From: Anolis sagrei | Taxonomy: Eukaryota; Chordata; Lepidosauria; Squamata; Anolidae | Reading direction: 5' to 3' | NCBI RefSeq assembly: GCF_037176765.1 | Contig: NC_090024.1 | Span: 153,449,278 to 153,513,277 of the forward strand | Length of the DNA stretch: 64,000 nt | Shown: positions 1 to 12,497 of the stretch, in pieces | Layout: every line of letters starts with the position of its first letter | Numbering within the stretch: the first letter of the stretch is position 1 | Position numbers and translations under genes: made by a program | The notes under the pieces: model-generated | Told to the model about the DNA's origin: nothing | The model's database searches: none | Seen by the model: the letters and a program-made list of their open reading frames with translations, nothing else

Positions 1-243
1 TATACACTGTCCAGATGATATTTCAACTGTGGTTATGACACTTGCACCAACAACAGGCAAAAACCCTTGACTGACTTCTGTGTAAATGATAACTGGATTA
101 GGATACATGTTGATATTTGTGTTCATGTAGGGCTTCACAGTTACTGGAGGCACAGTAGAAGGTGCTGCTCTGGTGGTGACCGTGATCGAAATGGCTTGAA
201 CTGCTGAATGTGTATTCTGAATTGAATAAATCCAATCTCCTGC
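1..243 (-). CDS. CLCA: Locus A exon 11 (cut by window edge)
   Basis: Begins AGDWIYSIQNTHSAVQAISI after a CAG acceptor and continues with VPPVTVKPYM and PNPVIIYTEVSQGFLPVVGA. Open to the window edge. Locus B exon 11 is 271 bp, so about 28 bp plus exons 12-14 lie outside. Confidence 0.85.
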
Positions 244-1379
244 CTGCAAATCAGATTTGAAAAAAAACATGTTTGAAAAGCGAATGGGTGGATTTTTTTT
301 TCCAAACTGAAGTGGCACAGACATCTGGTCATATGAGAACCTGAATAATATGAGGGAAGATTATAATCTTCTTGGTATAAGACTGTGGTCCCCAGTCATA
401 TTCATTCCTTGGGAGGTTTACGCTGTCCCTGTGCTTCATGATAAACTGAACAACTAAACTAGATAGATCCTGCTTGACCTCTCTCACTTCTCTTAGGCAA
501 TGTAATCTTTGGTCTTCCTTATTTCAAGCTGTTGCAAGAGTAGTAGCCATTTTTTCCTTAAATCCTTTGATTTTAGGTTCAGTCTTCTAGGGCAACATAT
601 CAGGATGGTGTTTCAGTGTCAGGATTTCTATGAGACCCATATCTCTTTAAGACTGTGCATGGAATAAGGAGATCAACCTTTCCCTTTCCAAATTAGCATT
701 AGCATCAGAAACTTTCCTGGCCTGTTGTCCTCATGTTTTAAACAACAATATCACTAAGATATAGAAAGAGAATGTGATGGGAGTTATAGGGAAGAACTTC
801 TGAAGAACATCTACTTGGGGAAAGCTGGAGGAAAGCTTATATGCTTAATAGGTGAGCTACACAAAAGCTGATACAGATCTCAGGCAGATAGTGGGTTTGA
901 TGGCTCTCTGCTACACACCTTCAGCCAGTTTCATGAACATTTTTAGGGAATTAGGTTCAAATGTGCTGTTAAATGGGGTTGAGGAAGCTAAATAGTCCTA
1001 CTGTATCGATATTAATTTCACTTACTTACAGGGAAAGGGCAAATTACCTTCCCCATTCCTTATCACTGAAATATGTCTAATAAACAAGACACTAACAAGT
1101 ACAATGTCTACACAGTATTTCTTCACCTTCCATGTGTTCAGTGTATCTCATTCCAAACTCAGTATGCTTATGGTAGATTATAGGCACCCTTTATTATTCT
1201 CAGCAGGCTGTCTGTCATCTGTTCTAGAACAAAAGCTCTTTTAAGATTTGTTAGTGCTTGATCGGTAAGTACACAACTTGTGATAAGTCCCCGGGAGAGT
1301 AAACTACACAAGAGTTTTGCAATTTTTGCCAGTTCTTTAGGAGGGCTCAGCACCCACAGCATAATCTTGGGGAAAGCTA
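244..1379. other. Locus A intron 10, no recognised element
   Basis: Intron between exons 10 and 11. AT-rich with no coding or repeat signal I can name until the L2 fragment near 1380. Confidence 0.5.
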
Positions 1380-1710
1380 AAGCCCACCTCCCTCACCCTG
1401 TTCTAGGCTCTGTGGTTCATGGTTTACTGTCAGCTTTGACTGATACACGAGCTGCACCCCTTCCTAGAATTGGAAGACCTAAATATGGTTTTACATGCCC
1501 CGGTCATCACAAGGTTGGACTTCTGCAATGCTTTGTACATTGGACAACCAAGATCAGAAATTCCAGTTAATTCAAAACATGACAGCCAGATTGGTTACGG
1601 CTACATCTAGGAGTGAGCATATTACACCTATACAAAAATCACTGCTCTGGTTGCCAATTAGTTTTTGGGCAAAGTACAAAATCTATTACGCTCTTTTAGC
1701 TTCTCTGGCA
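1380..1710 (+). mobile_element. L2-type LINE fragment
   Basis: Broken frames resemble the L2 reverse-transcriptase C-terminus: HVPVITRLDFCNALYIG (compare LDYCNALYxGLP) and later a LLWLPI-like segment. Strongly degraded, on the plus strand, antisense in a CLCA intron. Confidence 0.55.
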
Positions 1711-1833
1711 TAATTTGTTGCAGGTCCATCAACACCATAAAATGTCCATATGCTTCTTTATTGAAAGAAACATGCACATTCTTTTTGTGTGAAACATTAT
1801 TACATTGAGTGTAAAGAAGTTCATTTTTGTTAC

Positions 1834-2064
1834 CTCTGCAGTTCCAACAATCTTGAGTCGAGCTGTTCGTAGGTTGTTGCTTTCAATGACAAAGTCATTT
1901 GCAGTATATGTTTTTCCTTTGGGATCTCTCAGAAGAAATGCTGGTGGATTTATGCTCACATTCCATGTAACTATGAAGGAAGTGTCATTTCCTACCGTTC
2001 TATCAATGGATACAGTACCATCTAGCCATTCAAAACGACCGACGCTCTGTCCTTTCCTTTCAAA
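1834..2064 (-). CDS. CLCA: Locus A exon 10
   Basis: 231 bp, equal to locus B. It encodes WLDGTVSIDRTVGNDTSFIV and NPPAFLLRDPKGK. This is the beta-sandwich part of CLCA that reads W.NGTV.VDSTVG.DT in human. Confidence 0.86.
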
Positions 2065-2421
2065 CTGATGGGAAATTTTAAAAGAATACCTTGATATTGA
2101 AGAAAAAAATCATAAGCTATCCTATTGAAAAGAACTAAATTTAAAACAACTAATTTTAACACTGCTGTAAATAGATTTATCTTCTGTTGTGCTGATAACA
2201 TTGCTCCAAATATATCATACTTCAACATATGTTTCCCTGGACTACAAATACCAGAATCCCTTAGCAGCCAATATTTCTTGTTATTATGTATGTGTTTTAT
2301 TAGTTCTTAACTGGGATGTGAAAATCAGTTTGTTTCATTTTTATATTTTTTTCCTCACATTATTCCAGTTTTTTCCTAGGTTGCTGGACCTCACTCCCAC
2401 ACGCCAGGTATTTCAGTATCA

Positions 2422-2862
2422 CAAAATCATAGAGTTGGAAGAGACCTCATGGGCCATCGAGACCAACCCCCTGCCAAAAAGCAGGAAAATCACATTCAAA
2501 ACACCCCCAACAGATGGCTATCCAGCCATCTGTTGGGGAGCCTCCATCACACTCCAGGGCAGAGAGTTCCACTGCTGAACAGCTCTCACAGTCAGGAAGT
2601 TCTTCCTAATGTTCAGGTGGAATCTCCTCTCTTGTAGTTTGAAGCCATTGTTCCGCGTTCTACTCTCCAGGGCATCAGAAAACAAGCTTGCTCCCTCCTC
2701 CCTATGACTTCCTCACACATATTTATACATGGCTATAATGTCTCCTCTCAGCCTTCTTTTCTGCAGGCTAAACATGCCCAGCTCTTTAAGCCGCTCCTCA
2801 TAGGACTTGTTCTCCAGACCCTTGATCATTTTAGTCGCCCTCCTCTGGCTGTAATGTGTTTG
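2422..2862 (-). mobile_element. CR1 LINE 3' end
   Basis: The plus strand starts with aaaatcatagagttggaaga and continues with a block typical of the reverse complement of CR1 3' ends. Closely similar to the copy at 63281-63660, where the ORF2 C-terminus is legible. Confidence 0.7.
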
Positions 2863-3495
2863 TACAAATTTGCCAATATGCATTTTTAATTTTCAGTTAT
2901 ACATACTGTATTTTTAAAATGTATGCATGCTTTTTTTGCATTTTCTTTCTTTACAGATTGCAAGCTGTGGCAATGTACATGTCTATTTCTTAGATAAGAG
3001 GTTCTTTTGTAGCTCTTGCATTATTGTATTTTGTTGAAAATGTGGGTTTTTAGGGAAATGCAAACTCAGTTTTCCATCCCTAGTTCTTGATAGTGTTGTA
3101 ATTGTTAACCTGCCATGTGAATCCATATGGATTCAAGGCAACTAACAAATAACCACATGTAATAAAAATTTAAATAATGCAGATACAAAAATGAAAAAGC
3201 AATTAAACATTACGTTATCGAATAAGTAAAGTTTGTGACTCCATAACAGTTACAGATGTACAACTCTAGTGTTACACATTTGTAATGGAAGTGATGAATT
3301 TCAGCCATGGGTCTTTTTCATATCGCTTTTTAAAACCAAGACATACATAAATTACAAGCAGTAAATGAAAATGTACTCTATGTATTGGAATCAGGGCATC
3401 ATGGTGCCTGATACATTGTTTTTGCTCTATCTTAAAATGGCAATACGATTTATATTGTGAACCCCTTGTTGTTCCCAAATATTTGAAATTCAGAC

Positions 3496-3605
3496 CTGAA
3501 TGAGTTGTTGAGAAATAGTAGTACCAGCTCCTGAGGAAATTCCAGTGAAAGCATATATAAGACCATCACTATCCAAACTGTCGGTAGCAGATAACTTCAC
3601 ACCTC
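3496..3605 (-). CDS. CLCA: Locus A exon 9
   Basis: 110 bp, encoding GGVKLSATDSLDSDGLIYAF and GISSGAGTTISQQLIQ. This corresponds to the QNNGLIDAFGALSSG segment of human CLCA after the VWA domain. Three bases longer than the locus B exon, with frame kept. Confidence 0.83.
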
Positions 3606-3793
3606 CTGAAATATGATTTGGAAAAATGAGTACAGAAATTTCTCATTGCAATAGATTTATTTGTGTGTTATAAGTTTTGTGATACTATTCATGCAGAGTT
3701 GTAGAAAGGATGGTACTTTTTAGTGATAGAAACATCAGTATCAACCACTGCTGGTATAGGGCAAATGGGTTTAGTAAATATGGATTTTTGTTT

Positions 3794-3816
3794 ATATATA
3801 TATATATATATATATT
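3794..3816. repeat. (TA)n microsatellite
   Basis: About eleven TA dinucleotides in locus A intron 8. Confidence 0.85.
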
Positions 3817-4874
3817 GATCAGAATTGTCAATTGTCAGATATTTTCTTTTACAGTGGATTGGATTTTCATGGATTTAAACATAGCTGTAGATTTGTTAGA
3901 AAAATGGTATGACAGATATTACCTAAATCTCTCAGAATATTGTTGGATTAAAGGCTATGGCAATAAACCAGGTCCACACATTCGTTAACCTACGAATAAG
4001 TGACAGAACATAGAAAACAGCCAAATAGCTCATCACAATAACATAGTAACCATAGAACCCATATCTGCAGTTTCACTGCAGGGGTAAAATGCTCGCTCTA
4101 GGAATTTGATAGGTCCTTCAAATGATTTTATGGTATGCTTCTTCTAGTGGTTACCACAGAGTTATGTTAGAGGACTTAGCAGATTCCTTGAGATGATACA
4201 CCTCTAGAAATCTCTATGTTCTCCAACACAATTGTATGGTATGCTAGATACCATAATGTAATGTAATGGTGTTTGTTCATACCTGTGGTTTCAAGTAACT
4301 GCTGTTTGTCCAGGATCATATTCCCTCATTTTTAAAAGGGTCTTACTGTATATTATTCTTTGAAAGACTAATTGACAAATTTTGGATACTTGCTCTTGGT
4401 CAAGTGACCAACATGGTCACTTGATGCAGTGCTAATTCTCCCTTGAGAGCAAAGCAAAAAGGGTAACTATGAACAGCTACAGCTGACACATTTGTGTAAA
4501 TGTAATGCTGGTCACCACAGAAACCCAGGCTTCAAAGCTGAAGTTGAATTCAGGACTACATTCACTGCAAACCTGCATCTTCAGGGAAAATTCCTATTTC
4601 CAGGTCTGCCTTTTGATTAATCAGAAACACCTGTGTTTTCCCTGCATTAAGTTTTTCTTATATGATTTTTTTTTAAAAAAAACCCACCATATTAGAACCA
4701 AAACAACGTCATAAAATTTAGGGGAAAAGGAGAACTAGAGTTGCTTGTCTTCAGTATACTGGTGACATCAAATGCACAAGCCTTAGACTCTACTTTTGAT
4801 CTCATCCTTGGAGAAAAATGGGGTATAAATTCAATAAATACTAATAATAATATAAATAATATTTGATTGCAAAC

Positions 4875-5052
4875 CTGTCATGTCTGCTAACATTTCTAAG
4901 TCTCTTGGTGCATTTGGCCCCAAGGCAATGGTGTGAACTACTGAATCACTTTTTTCCACTTCTGCAAAACAAGTTCTTATATCCAAGTCATCACCAGCGA
5001 CCAGAAGCACAATTTCACAACCTTCAGAACTTGAATACTTCTGTAAAAATAC
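4875..5052 (-). CDS. CLCA: Locus A exon 8: VWA domain end, third MIDAS motif altered
   Basis: 178 bp. Encodes [17 protein letters not shown], then [21 protein letters not shown]. Locus B and human CLCA have LLTDGED where this copy has LLVAGDD, so the conserved T-D pair is gone. Confidence 0.87.
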
Positions 5053-5059
5053 CTATATG

Positions 5060-6086
5060 AGAGGGAAAATAAGCATTTTAATGTTACCAAAATGTAAAAA
5101 TCCCAACATTGTTGGGATTATGAGGGGAAAACTCTACAAAACCGAACAACAGAGCAGGAAACCGCCTGACAAGTTAATGGAGCCCTCAAGAGACGTCACT
5201 TTCCACCCCTTTCAGGAAAAGAAAATGAGTAGTAGCTGGAACCTCAAGAATTGATTGTCATATCTGTTTCTTAGTTGATTTCATTATAGCCTCGCCTTCC
5301 AATATCAGAGGAAATGAAGCCAACTCCTAATTCACTCAATGATATAATATTGGCATGTATGGGAACAGGTTTAATCCCTCCCTTCCTTGTTCAGAGCCAT
5401 TGAATAACAATCTTTGGAACTATAACTGGGAAGAAGAAAAATCAAGAACCATTTCCACATTACACAACTGTAGCACTATCATTCTATTTTAACTCCCATG
5501 GTTGCATCCCAAGGAATCCTGTCCTATATGTCTTTTAATCTGAGGAGACACTACACAACAGCACACTGTCTAAAATGCTAGGATTCCATTGGATGATGCT
5601 GGCAGTTATAGTAGAATTATAATTCTATTATTGAGTATTGTGAAAAAGAACCTAAATCTGGCCCCTTGTGGCAATATTTTTCATTGGGTAAGGTTGAACC
5701 ACACCATTATGAAGAGTGAGGCAACTATCTCAGATGAAATGCTGGAAAAAGAAGACCTTTTCTTTTTGGGTCCCACCAGAAATGTCCTCAGTTTGAAGAC
5801 AAAATATGTTTATGCCACATGGTCTGTTCTCCATTGCCTAAGATGCCAGGTGCTCTTAAGTGCAACACAAGACACTACCATTGCCATTGTAGATAAAAGA
5901 TTCACTGTAGATAAAAGATTCTTGCCAGCTTGGCAATGTAAACTGAATGAAGATGCCGTCTTGTTCTTTGCATCAGGTAGAAAAGGGTATTAGGCCAGCC
6001 CTGTTGACTCCCAAGCCTTAGCAAAATAATTATTTCCTCTAAAATTAATACTCAAACATCCTAGCATTTGTCCACTCAGACATGTA
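5060..6086. other. Locus A intron 7, unassigned part
   Basis: No domain-bearing ORF. A 134-codon plus-strand ORF at 5589-5993 has no recognisable motif and is probably chance. Confidence 0.4.
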
Positions 6087-6913
6087 TCGTATATTCTGGC
6101 ATGCAAGACTACTTTTTAACCCCATTTTTTTCTCTCAAAAGTCAGGGGTCGTCTTATACACAGGAGTCATCTTATATGCAGGAGTAGTCTTATACACAGG
6201 AGTTGTCTTATACGCGGGAATAGCCTTATGCATTGAAGTCATCTTATATGTGGGAGTAGTCTTATATGCCAGGAGTAGTCTTATAGAGTGGGTGCTGAAA
6301 CTTCCAATCCGGATTGGAGAATCTGTGCTTGCTGCATATGGTGGGGGGAATTCAAAAATGGTAGTGGCCACGTCCCTGCCCTATGCAGCAACTGTATGAC
6401 AGCATTAAAGGCGACGCTGTACAAGTATGGTATAAGAAAATCCATTCATCCGAATTCGTGGACTTAATGCTTTCCCGATGGTGAGCTGAAGGGGTGCCTC
6501 ACCAGGAAGGTGTAAGTGAAGGGCAGAGCAAGCTCCACGTGCCCAGGGCGCCCGGGGTATGGAAAAAAGGATTAAGTGGCTCTGGGCCCAGAAAAACCCA
6601 ACTCTTTGACCTGTCTGGCTTGCCATTGTATCTTATTACTGTACCTCCTCCTCTGCCTCTCAGATCTCGCTCCTGAAGACTGCAGTGAAGTGGTGCAGGT
6701 GCACATGTGCGAGATCTGAGAGGCAGAGAAGGAGGTACAGTAATAGGAAAATTACCATGTTGAAGTCAAATCTGATGCTTTAAAAAATTTATTTGGTGTG
6801 CATTGTAAGAGGGGTAGTTTTATACGGCGAGTATATCCCAAACTCTATATTTTAACTGGAAAGGTTGGGGGTCGTCGTATAAGCCCAGTTGTCTTATATG
6901 CCAGAATATACGG
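6087..6913. mobile_element. Tc/mariner-like DNA transposon, non-autonomous
   Basis: Terminal inverted repeats cgtatattctggcat at the left and atgccagaatatacg at the right, flanked by TA on both sides (6085-6086 and 6914-6915). The termini continue into gtcttatacgcc-type sequence. No transposase is legible in the 827 bp. It contains a short-period tandem array near its left end. Confidence 0.65.
6148..6285. repeat. Minisatellite inside the TIR element
   Basis: Repeated units like gtcttatacacaggagt, period about 15-18 bp and around eight imperfect copies. They appear to have expanded from the element's own subterminal sequence. Confidence 0.75.
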
Positions 6914-7745
6914 TAGATCAGTGGGTGAATCATAGGATAATTACTCTCTCAGTATACTTTCTACTACTCAAGCTGTGACGTAAGCAGAGTAGAGAAGATC
7001 CATGTGTACTATCTTGAGTCTGCTATAGTTGAGATATAACTATGTATAGGAAAAAATATACTAGGCTGCTCATATCAGAGGATACCATTTGGTGGCAGCA
7101 GTAGACCATTTAATCCACATTGTTGCAAAGTGGGCCAGTGCAGACTTTTCAAAACAAGTGCCAGTGATTCATTATTTTCATATCTTTGTTTCGGGTTTTG
7201 GAACACTTTTGTGTAGCTGCTGTACAATGCATGTTTCCTTCTCATTTTGCTTATTTCCAAATTGCCATCTCTGTTTCCACTGGACTGGATCCAGATCTGT
7301 TTCTGCTTGTATTATAAGGAATATAACAGTTCACAAAATGGCATGTGTGAAGTGTTACTTTCCACCAGTGACAATAAAGATGCTTCCACTAATTGCCCAT
7401 GGTATTTATATGACTATTTTTTTTTACATTGAATTCATCACTAGCACTGTGTAGGACTGAATGGACAACAACAATACTCCTGTTCGGATGCTTGGAAAAT
7501 GTGAAAAGTGTTGTTTTGGATACCCAATGACAGAATAATAATGGTTCTTTAATTGCAATCTATAAAAAGAATATAATAAGTCTATGCTTATATAGACTAT
7601 CATATTTAAAATAAGATCAGATTCCAGGTAATCAGGAAACAAGAGGTATGTGCAGCCAGTTAACTTTGACTGCAAATTATCTTCACATCAATCACTGCAA
7701 GTTACAAGAGCATGATCAATAAATACTGGAAAGGGAGTGCATGTA

Positions 7746-8154
7746 CAGGTAGTCTCCAAATTACAAACAAGATAGGTTACGTAGGTTTGTTCTTAAGTTG
7801 AATTTGTATGTAAGTTAGAACATGTACATTTTAAGAGTCCCCTAGGGGAGAAGGGAATATAAATAAAGATCATCATCATAATCTCCAGCTGTCTGTGCCA
7901 CTGTGCAGAAAATTTCACCTCATTTTCTGTTTATGTGATAATTTTATTTTGAAACATTTGGCTTGATGATGGAAACAAGGATTGGTGAGAAAACTTCAGT
8001 GGAGACACCCCCCCCCCCACCGCCGCCATGATAATGCTTTCAAGAGTGGAATTTACTTCCTAGAGGTAGATTTCTCTCACTTCCTGTTGTCTCACATCTG
8101 TTCTTAACTATAAGTCATTTGTAAGTTGAATGTTTGTAACTTGGGAACTGTCTG
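7746..8154. mobile_element. Tigger/pogo-like MITE
   Basis: Imperfect inverted ends: left caggtagtctccaaattaca; the right end reads as its complement. TA dinucleotides flank both ends (7744-7745, 8155-8156). A second copy is at 29373-30218. Confidence 0.65.
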
Positions 8155-8341
8155 TATTGGACAAAATGTAAACAGCGACTTTCAACTGTTTATTCTTTTT
8201 AAAGGGGAGAGACATTTATTCATAGTGTGTTTTACTGAGATATACTCATACTGAGTCTGGACTTTGTGTTTGTGTGTCTCATTTTATTTTGTGTGTTTGT
8301 GTGTCTCATCTAATTTTAAAGGCATTGAATGTTTTCCTATG

Positions 8342-8605
8342 TAATAATAATGATAATAAACTTTATTTCTACCCTGCCTCCATCTCCCCAAAGGCTACTC
8401 AGAGCGGCTTACATGGGGCCAAGCCCGGACAACATAATACAGCAATAAAACCAAAACATATACAGCAAACAACAACATAATCAAAATAACATTAAAAGGG
8501 AAAAAAAATCATAAGATAAACATTCCAATAAACACAATGTATGAAAATGCTGTAATCCGCTCTGAGTCCCCTAGAGAATAAGGGCAAAATATAATAAAGT
8601 GTGTT
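8342..8605. mobile_element. Two L2-like LINE 3' tails
   Basis: A minus-strand tail (aataataatgataataaac, then the caccatctcccc-like block) runs to about 8480. A plus-strand tail (gctctgagtcccctagagaa, followed by aaaatataataaag) is at 8546-8600. Clade inferred from resemblance to the L2 tail at 62460-62530. Confidence 0.5.
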
Positions 8606-8627
8606 GTGGTTGTTGTTGTTGTTGTTG

Positions 8628-8668
<41 letters not shown>

Positions 8669-8669
8669 T
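8606..8669. repeat. (TTG)n-(ATT)n compound microsatellite
   Basis: A run of TTG/GTT triplets passes directly into thirteen or so ATT triplets. Poly-N and poly-I/T ORFs here are artefacts of this repeat. Confidence 0.9.
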
Positions 8670-9128
8670 CTTGCCTGTTTCTCCCAATGGATTGAGGTGG
8701 GAAACAACAGCTTAAAATACAGTAACATATATTGCCAATTAAAAATACATAATCAGGTAAAAGAGAGTAACATCGGTTAGAAGTATACATAGTAAAAGGA
8801 AACCATTCATAATTTAAAAGCCCATAATGTAAACGTCATCTGGACAAACTTGCTGGAAGGGATTGGTATTTAGTGCTGTTTTAAACTTAGACAGCATACT
8901 TAGCTATCAAGTGCATTCTCACAGATCATTCTATAGTTTGGGGGCAGCTAAAGAAAATGAAGCCTTTTGGGTCAGTTGCCAGTCTAGTCTTTGCTGAATG
9001 AAATACACATCCTCAGAAGACCTGAGTGTATAGGGCAAACACACAGGAGAAGGTGATTCCCATAGTCTGGACCTAAGCCATGAAGGGCCTTAAAGCTAAC
9101 ACTTTGCCCAGAAGTGAATTGGAAGAGT

Positions 9129-9560
9129 GATAATAATAATAATAATTTATTTGTATCCCGCCACCATCTCCCTGAAGGGACTCAGGGCAGTTTACATGAG
9201 GCCAAGCCCGTCAAATCCAAATACAACAATACATCAACAAACAAACAAGCAAATAAAACAATATAAATAATACAGTTAAACATGTAAGCAATAACACACA
9301 AAAGATTTAAAACACTATGGCAGGGCCAGATGTAGATTAAAATTTTAAAACCCTGGGCGTGTACAGAGTAGGGTATGTCTAGACATGGGGTTTTTAAAGA
9401 GTGATGTGGGGGGATCAATCCAATGGATAGATAAAGTGCTTCAGAGCACATATAGAAGAAAATTGATCAGCTCAGACATTATTTCCTTTATTCAGGGAAG
9501 GCACACTGGAACAGCCACGTTTTCAAGCTCCTCCTAAAGACTGCCAAAGTGTGGGCTCGT
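9129..9560 (-). mobile_element. L2-like LINE 3' region
   Basis: Starts with ATA/ATT triplets, then tttgtatcccgccaccatct and cagggcagtttacatgaggc. This is the reverse complement of the L2-like 3' end found repeatedly in the window. The outer limit is approximate. Confidence 0.5.
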
Positions 9561-9584
9561 CTGATATCAATATAGGTGTAGCCA

Positions 9585-9886
9585 GAGACGGCCCTAGGTA
9601 ATTTTCAATGGTAAGCAAACAGTATTTTGGCGCCCCCCCCCCCAATCCAATAATTGATATATATTTTCTGTTCATCGTGGGAGTTCTGTGTGCCATATTT
9701 GGTTCAATTCCATCATTGGTGGAGTTCAGAATGCTCTTTGATTGTAGGTGAACTATACATCCCAGTAACTACAACTTGCATATGTCAAGGTCTATTTTCC
9801 CCCAAGAGTGCCTCAAGAGCGCCCCTGGGCAAAATCAACTATACTGCAAATGCTTACTTTGTGTAATGGGTTGAGCCGCCCCTGGG
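9585..9886. mobile_element. hAT-type non-autonomous element
   Basis: 302 bp flanked by a perfect 8-bp duplication tgtagcca (9577-9584 and 9887-9894). Ends are weakly inverted (gagacggccctagg against the complement of gagccgcccctggg). The interior carries the reverse complement of a module also found in the SPIN-type element at 48.1-48.5 kb. Confidence 0.65.
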
Positions 9887-10019
9887 TGTAGCCATCTAAT
9901 ATTATGCAGTAGCTATCAAATATTATGCTGGCCTTTCACTAGCAGAATTCAGACAGAATTGTAAAAGTAGTAATATAAAAAGTCTCAACTGATATAAAAG
10001 AATAATTGGAAATGTTCAC

Positions 10020-10244
10020 CTCAAATCCTGCGTGTATTCCAGCACATACATTGGTTCCTCCACCAGCTCTAGTAGGAATATAACTTGTAAGAGCTTTCCG
10101 CACACTGTCACTGGTGATCTGTTGCAAACCTGTCTGAATTGTTGCTGCATCATTGAATGTGACAATTCCAACCCAGGATCCCATTTCAATAATCTGAAGA
10201 AGGAATAGTTCTGCAGCTAGCTTCAGCCGATTAATGCGATTGTA
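10020..10244 (-). CDS. CLCA: Locus A exon 7: VWA domain core
   Basis: 225 bp. Encodes [36 protein letters not shown] and GGTNVCAGI. The threonine of GGTN is the second MIDAS ligand and is retained. Confidence 0.87.
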
Positions 10245-10584
10245 CTGCATGAGGAATGAGATGTAAAACAGTCTGTTAATTCCAGGAGAGCCAAAAAGTA
10301 AGGATTACTGGGAAATGTTTTTATCTTAATTATAGTTTGGTTTACAAAGGTAAATCTGGATATGAACTTCATGAGAAGATGATTGATTTCATGGATTGTT
10401 TCACAGAGAAATAAAACCAACTGAGCTGCCCATGGGTTAATGTCAGGTCATGCAAATATGATATGAATGATATGAGATTGCTAGCAAACTTGTATTGCTG
10501 CTGCCTAATATTACTACTGCTGTTTGGGATGTAATTTTAAAATGTTATACTATTACAATGAGCTGGTGTGTTATAGTATTATAC

Positions 10585-11432
10585 TCTATCTAAAAGTCAA
10601 AATATGTGTATATGAATATATGTTTGTATGTATATAGCATGTCTGATCTATTAAGGCTCCTACATGGCTTGATGGATTTGGACCAAACTTAGGGGTGGGC
10701 GGAGGGGAGATAGAGAGAGATTGGCAGAGTATGATGTGAGATGTAGCCCACCCACATCCAGAGACCTGTGTGTATCCTGCCCTTGATGGATATGGACCAA
10801 TCATGGTACACATACCTTTCATGATACGATTTTAAATGCTGGTGAGGTTTGGGGAGGATTGATAGAGGTCCACCCAGGTCATGGCCACCTATGATGGATC
10901 TGAATCAAACTTGGTAGATATACCCATCATGAACCAACTTAAAATACTAGTGAGGTTAAGGAGACATGATAAAGAACAATGGTAGTTGAAATCCATTCTA
11001 CTTACCAACCTGCTTGTCAACATCATTACCCATTCACCACACAACCTGAGAATGATGGGAGTTGCACCCCAACAAAAAGTCTGATCCATCCAACCAGTTA
11101 GAAGTTGACCCACCAATTCAGATCTAGGGCTAATGGTAGTTCAACACTAGTCAGATCTGGGACTGATGGAAATGGCACACCACCAGATCTGAAGTTAATA
11201 GAAGTTACAGCTGGCCAGATCTGGACCTGATGGGAGTTGCAACCTGACCAGGTCTCAGGCTGATCAGAGTTGTACCCCATCAGCTGTACATTTCTTTATA
11301 TATGTTTCCATTGTGCAGTTTTGCATTTTCTAATGGGACTATTCATAAAATCCAAAAACAAAGAATAACTGTTTTCTCATATGTAGCATTACAAAATACC
11401 CAATCCAGGCATTGCTGGCTACATACACTATT
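10585..11432. repeat. Degenerate tandem-module repeat, possibly an old Helitron
   Basis: Loose repeats of gatggat...ggaccaaact and gatgggagttgcaacctgac phrases resemble the 142-bp units of the Helitron at 24.3-26.3 kb. The right end has aggcattgctggct, which could be an eroded Helitron 3' hairpin. Boundaries are uncertain. Confidence 0.35.
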
Positions 11433-11696
11433 ATATTTATTATTTTGTATTCATTGAATATATTTTTGTATTTTCCTAGCCACAAGGTAATTAACAAATA
11501 AAACCAGTTAAAACATTACAAAGACAAAAATACTTTCAAGCACAATTTCAAAACAGGGCAATTTCATCATTAAAAGCCAAGCAGAACAGTTTGGCTTGTA
11601 CTGGCTGCTGGAAGCGTAAAACTTTCTCTCCCCTCCCCCATTGCATTACTTTCCATTGGAAGTCTTTCCTCTCAAAACAGAAATATATAGATGTAC

Positions 11697-11918
11697 CTGA
11701 CCCATAGTCTCAGAAACATCAAGCACAAGACACAAAACTCTGTCCTGTGTTTGCAGCAATGAGATAGTGGGGTTAGGTGGAGGAGCACTTCTTGGAGATG
11801 AACTGTCAAAATCCGTTGAGTCCATAATGACTTCCCAGGTACTTCTGAAGTTGCACATTTTGTTCTGCATGTTTGGTGCCTTTGTGTTATGGTTTCTCTC
11901 ATCACAGAAGTGAGTAAT
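11697..11918 (-). CDS. CLCA: Locus A exon 6: start of VWA domain, altered MIDAS
   Basis: 222 bp. Contains FCDERNHNTKAPN, CNFRSTWEVI and PPPNPTISLLQ, then VLCLVLDVSETMGQ. The family MIDAS motif DxSxS is DVSGS in locus B; here it reads DVSET. Confidence 0.87.
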
Positions 11919-12134
11919 CTATATGAAAGACAAGAACAGTCCCCAATTACAACAGTACTGCAATTCTTACTTTTTTGACACATATTTCTTACAAAACAAT
12001 GGCACAACAGTGGAAACTCTTGGTCATACCTACGGGGAAGGGAAAACTAGAAATGTTCTATGAATATATATTTTTTAAAAGTAGACAGCATCTCTTAAAC
12101 AGGTGCAGCTAGTGGCTTCCATGCTGAAAGGAAT

Positions 12135-12482
12135 TCTCTAAGGCCTTCATCACATTATCTTCAGGAAGCATCCTAGGATGCTTCCAGGATGCTTCCTCGA
12201 AAGAGCTTGACGGAGTCCAACGGAGTCCATCATATGACACAAGGCTACTTCTGGCATCCTAGGATGCTGCCCAGAGAACACAGGAGGCTTTCTGTGTCCT
12301 CATTAGATAGAATGGGGGAAGCTGTCAGCAATACTTTCCCTCGTGTGATGGGTAAAGCAGAGTAAGGGGCGGTGCGGATCGTGGAGCAATTGTTTCCCCC
12401 GCTTCCCAATGGATTCGCCATGCTGCCTGGAGAATCCCCCCTCTATCGCCTGGCTTCAAGACCTCAGTGTGATGAGGACCTA
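12135..12482. repeat. Unclassified interspersed repeat, copy 1
   Basis: Bounded by ccttcatcacattatctt and gtgtgatgaggacct, which are roughly inverted. Shares a GC-rich core (ctggagaatccccc) with 15050-15250. Probably a MITE; family not identified. Confidence 0.45.
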
Positions 12483-12497
12483 AGAAGCTCTAAGGCC

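Noticed and set aside
5589-5993. 134-codon plus-strand ORF
   Set aside because: No recognisable domain, inside a CLCA intron, and no paralogue of it in the window.
8492-8790. ORFs with long poly-Asn, poly-Ile and poly-Thr runs
   Set aside because: Pure translation of the TTG/ATT microsatellite in different frames.
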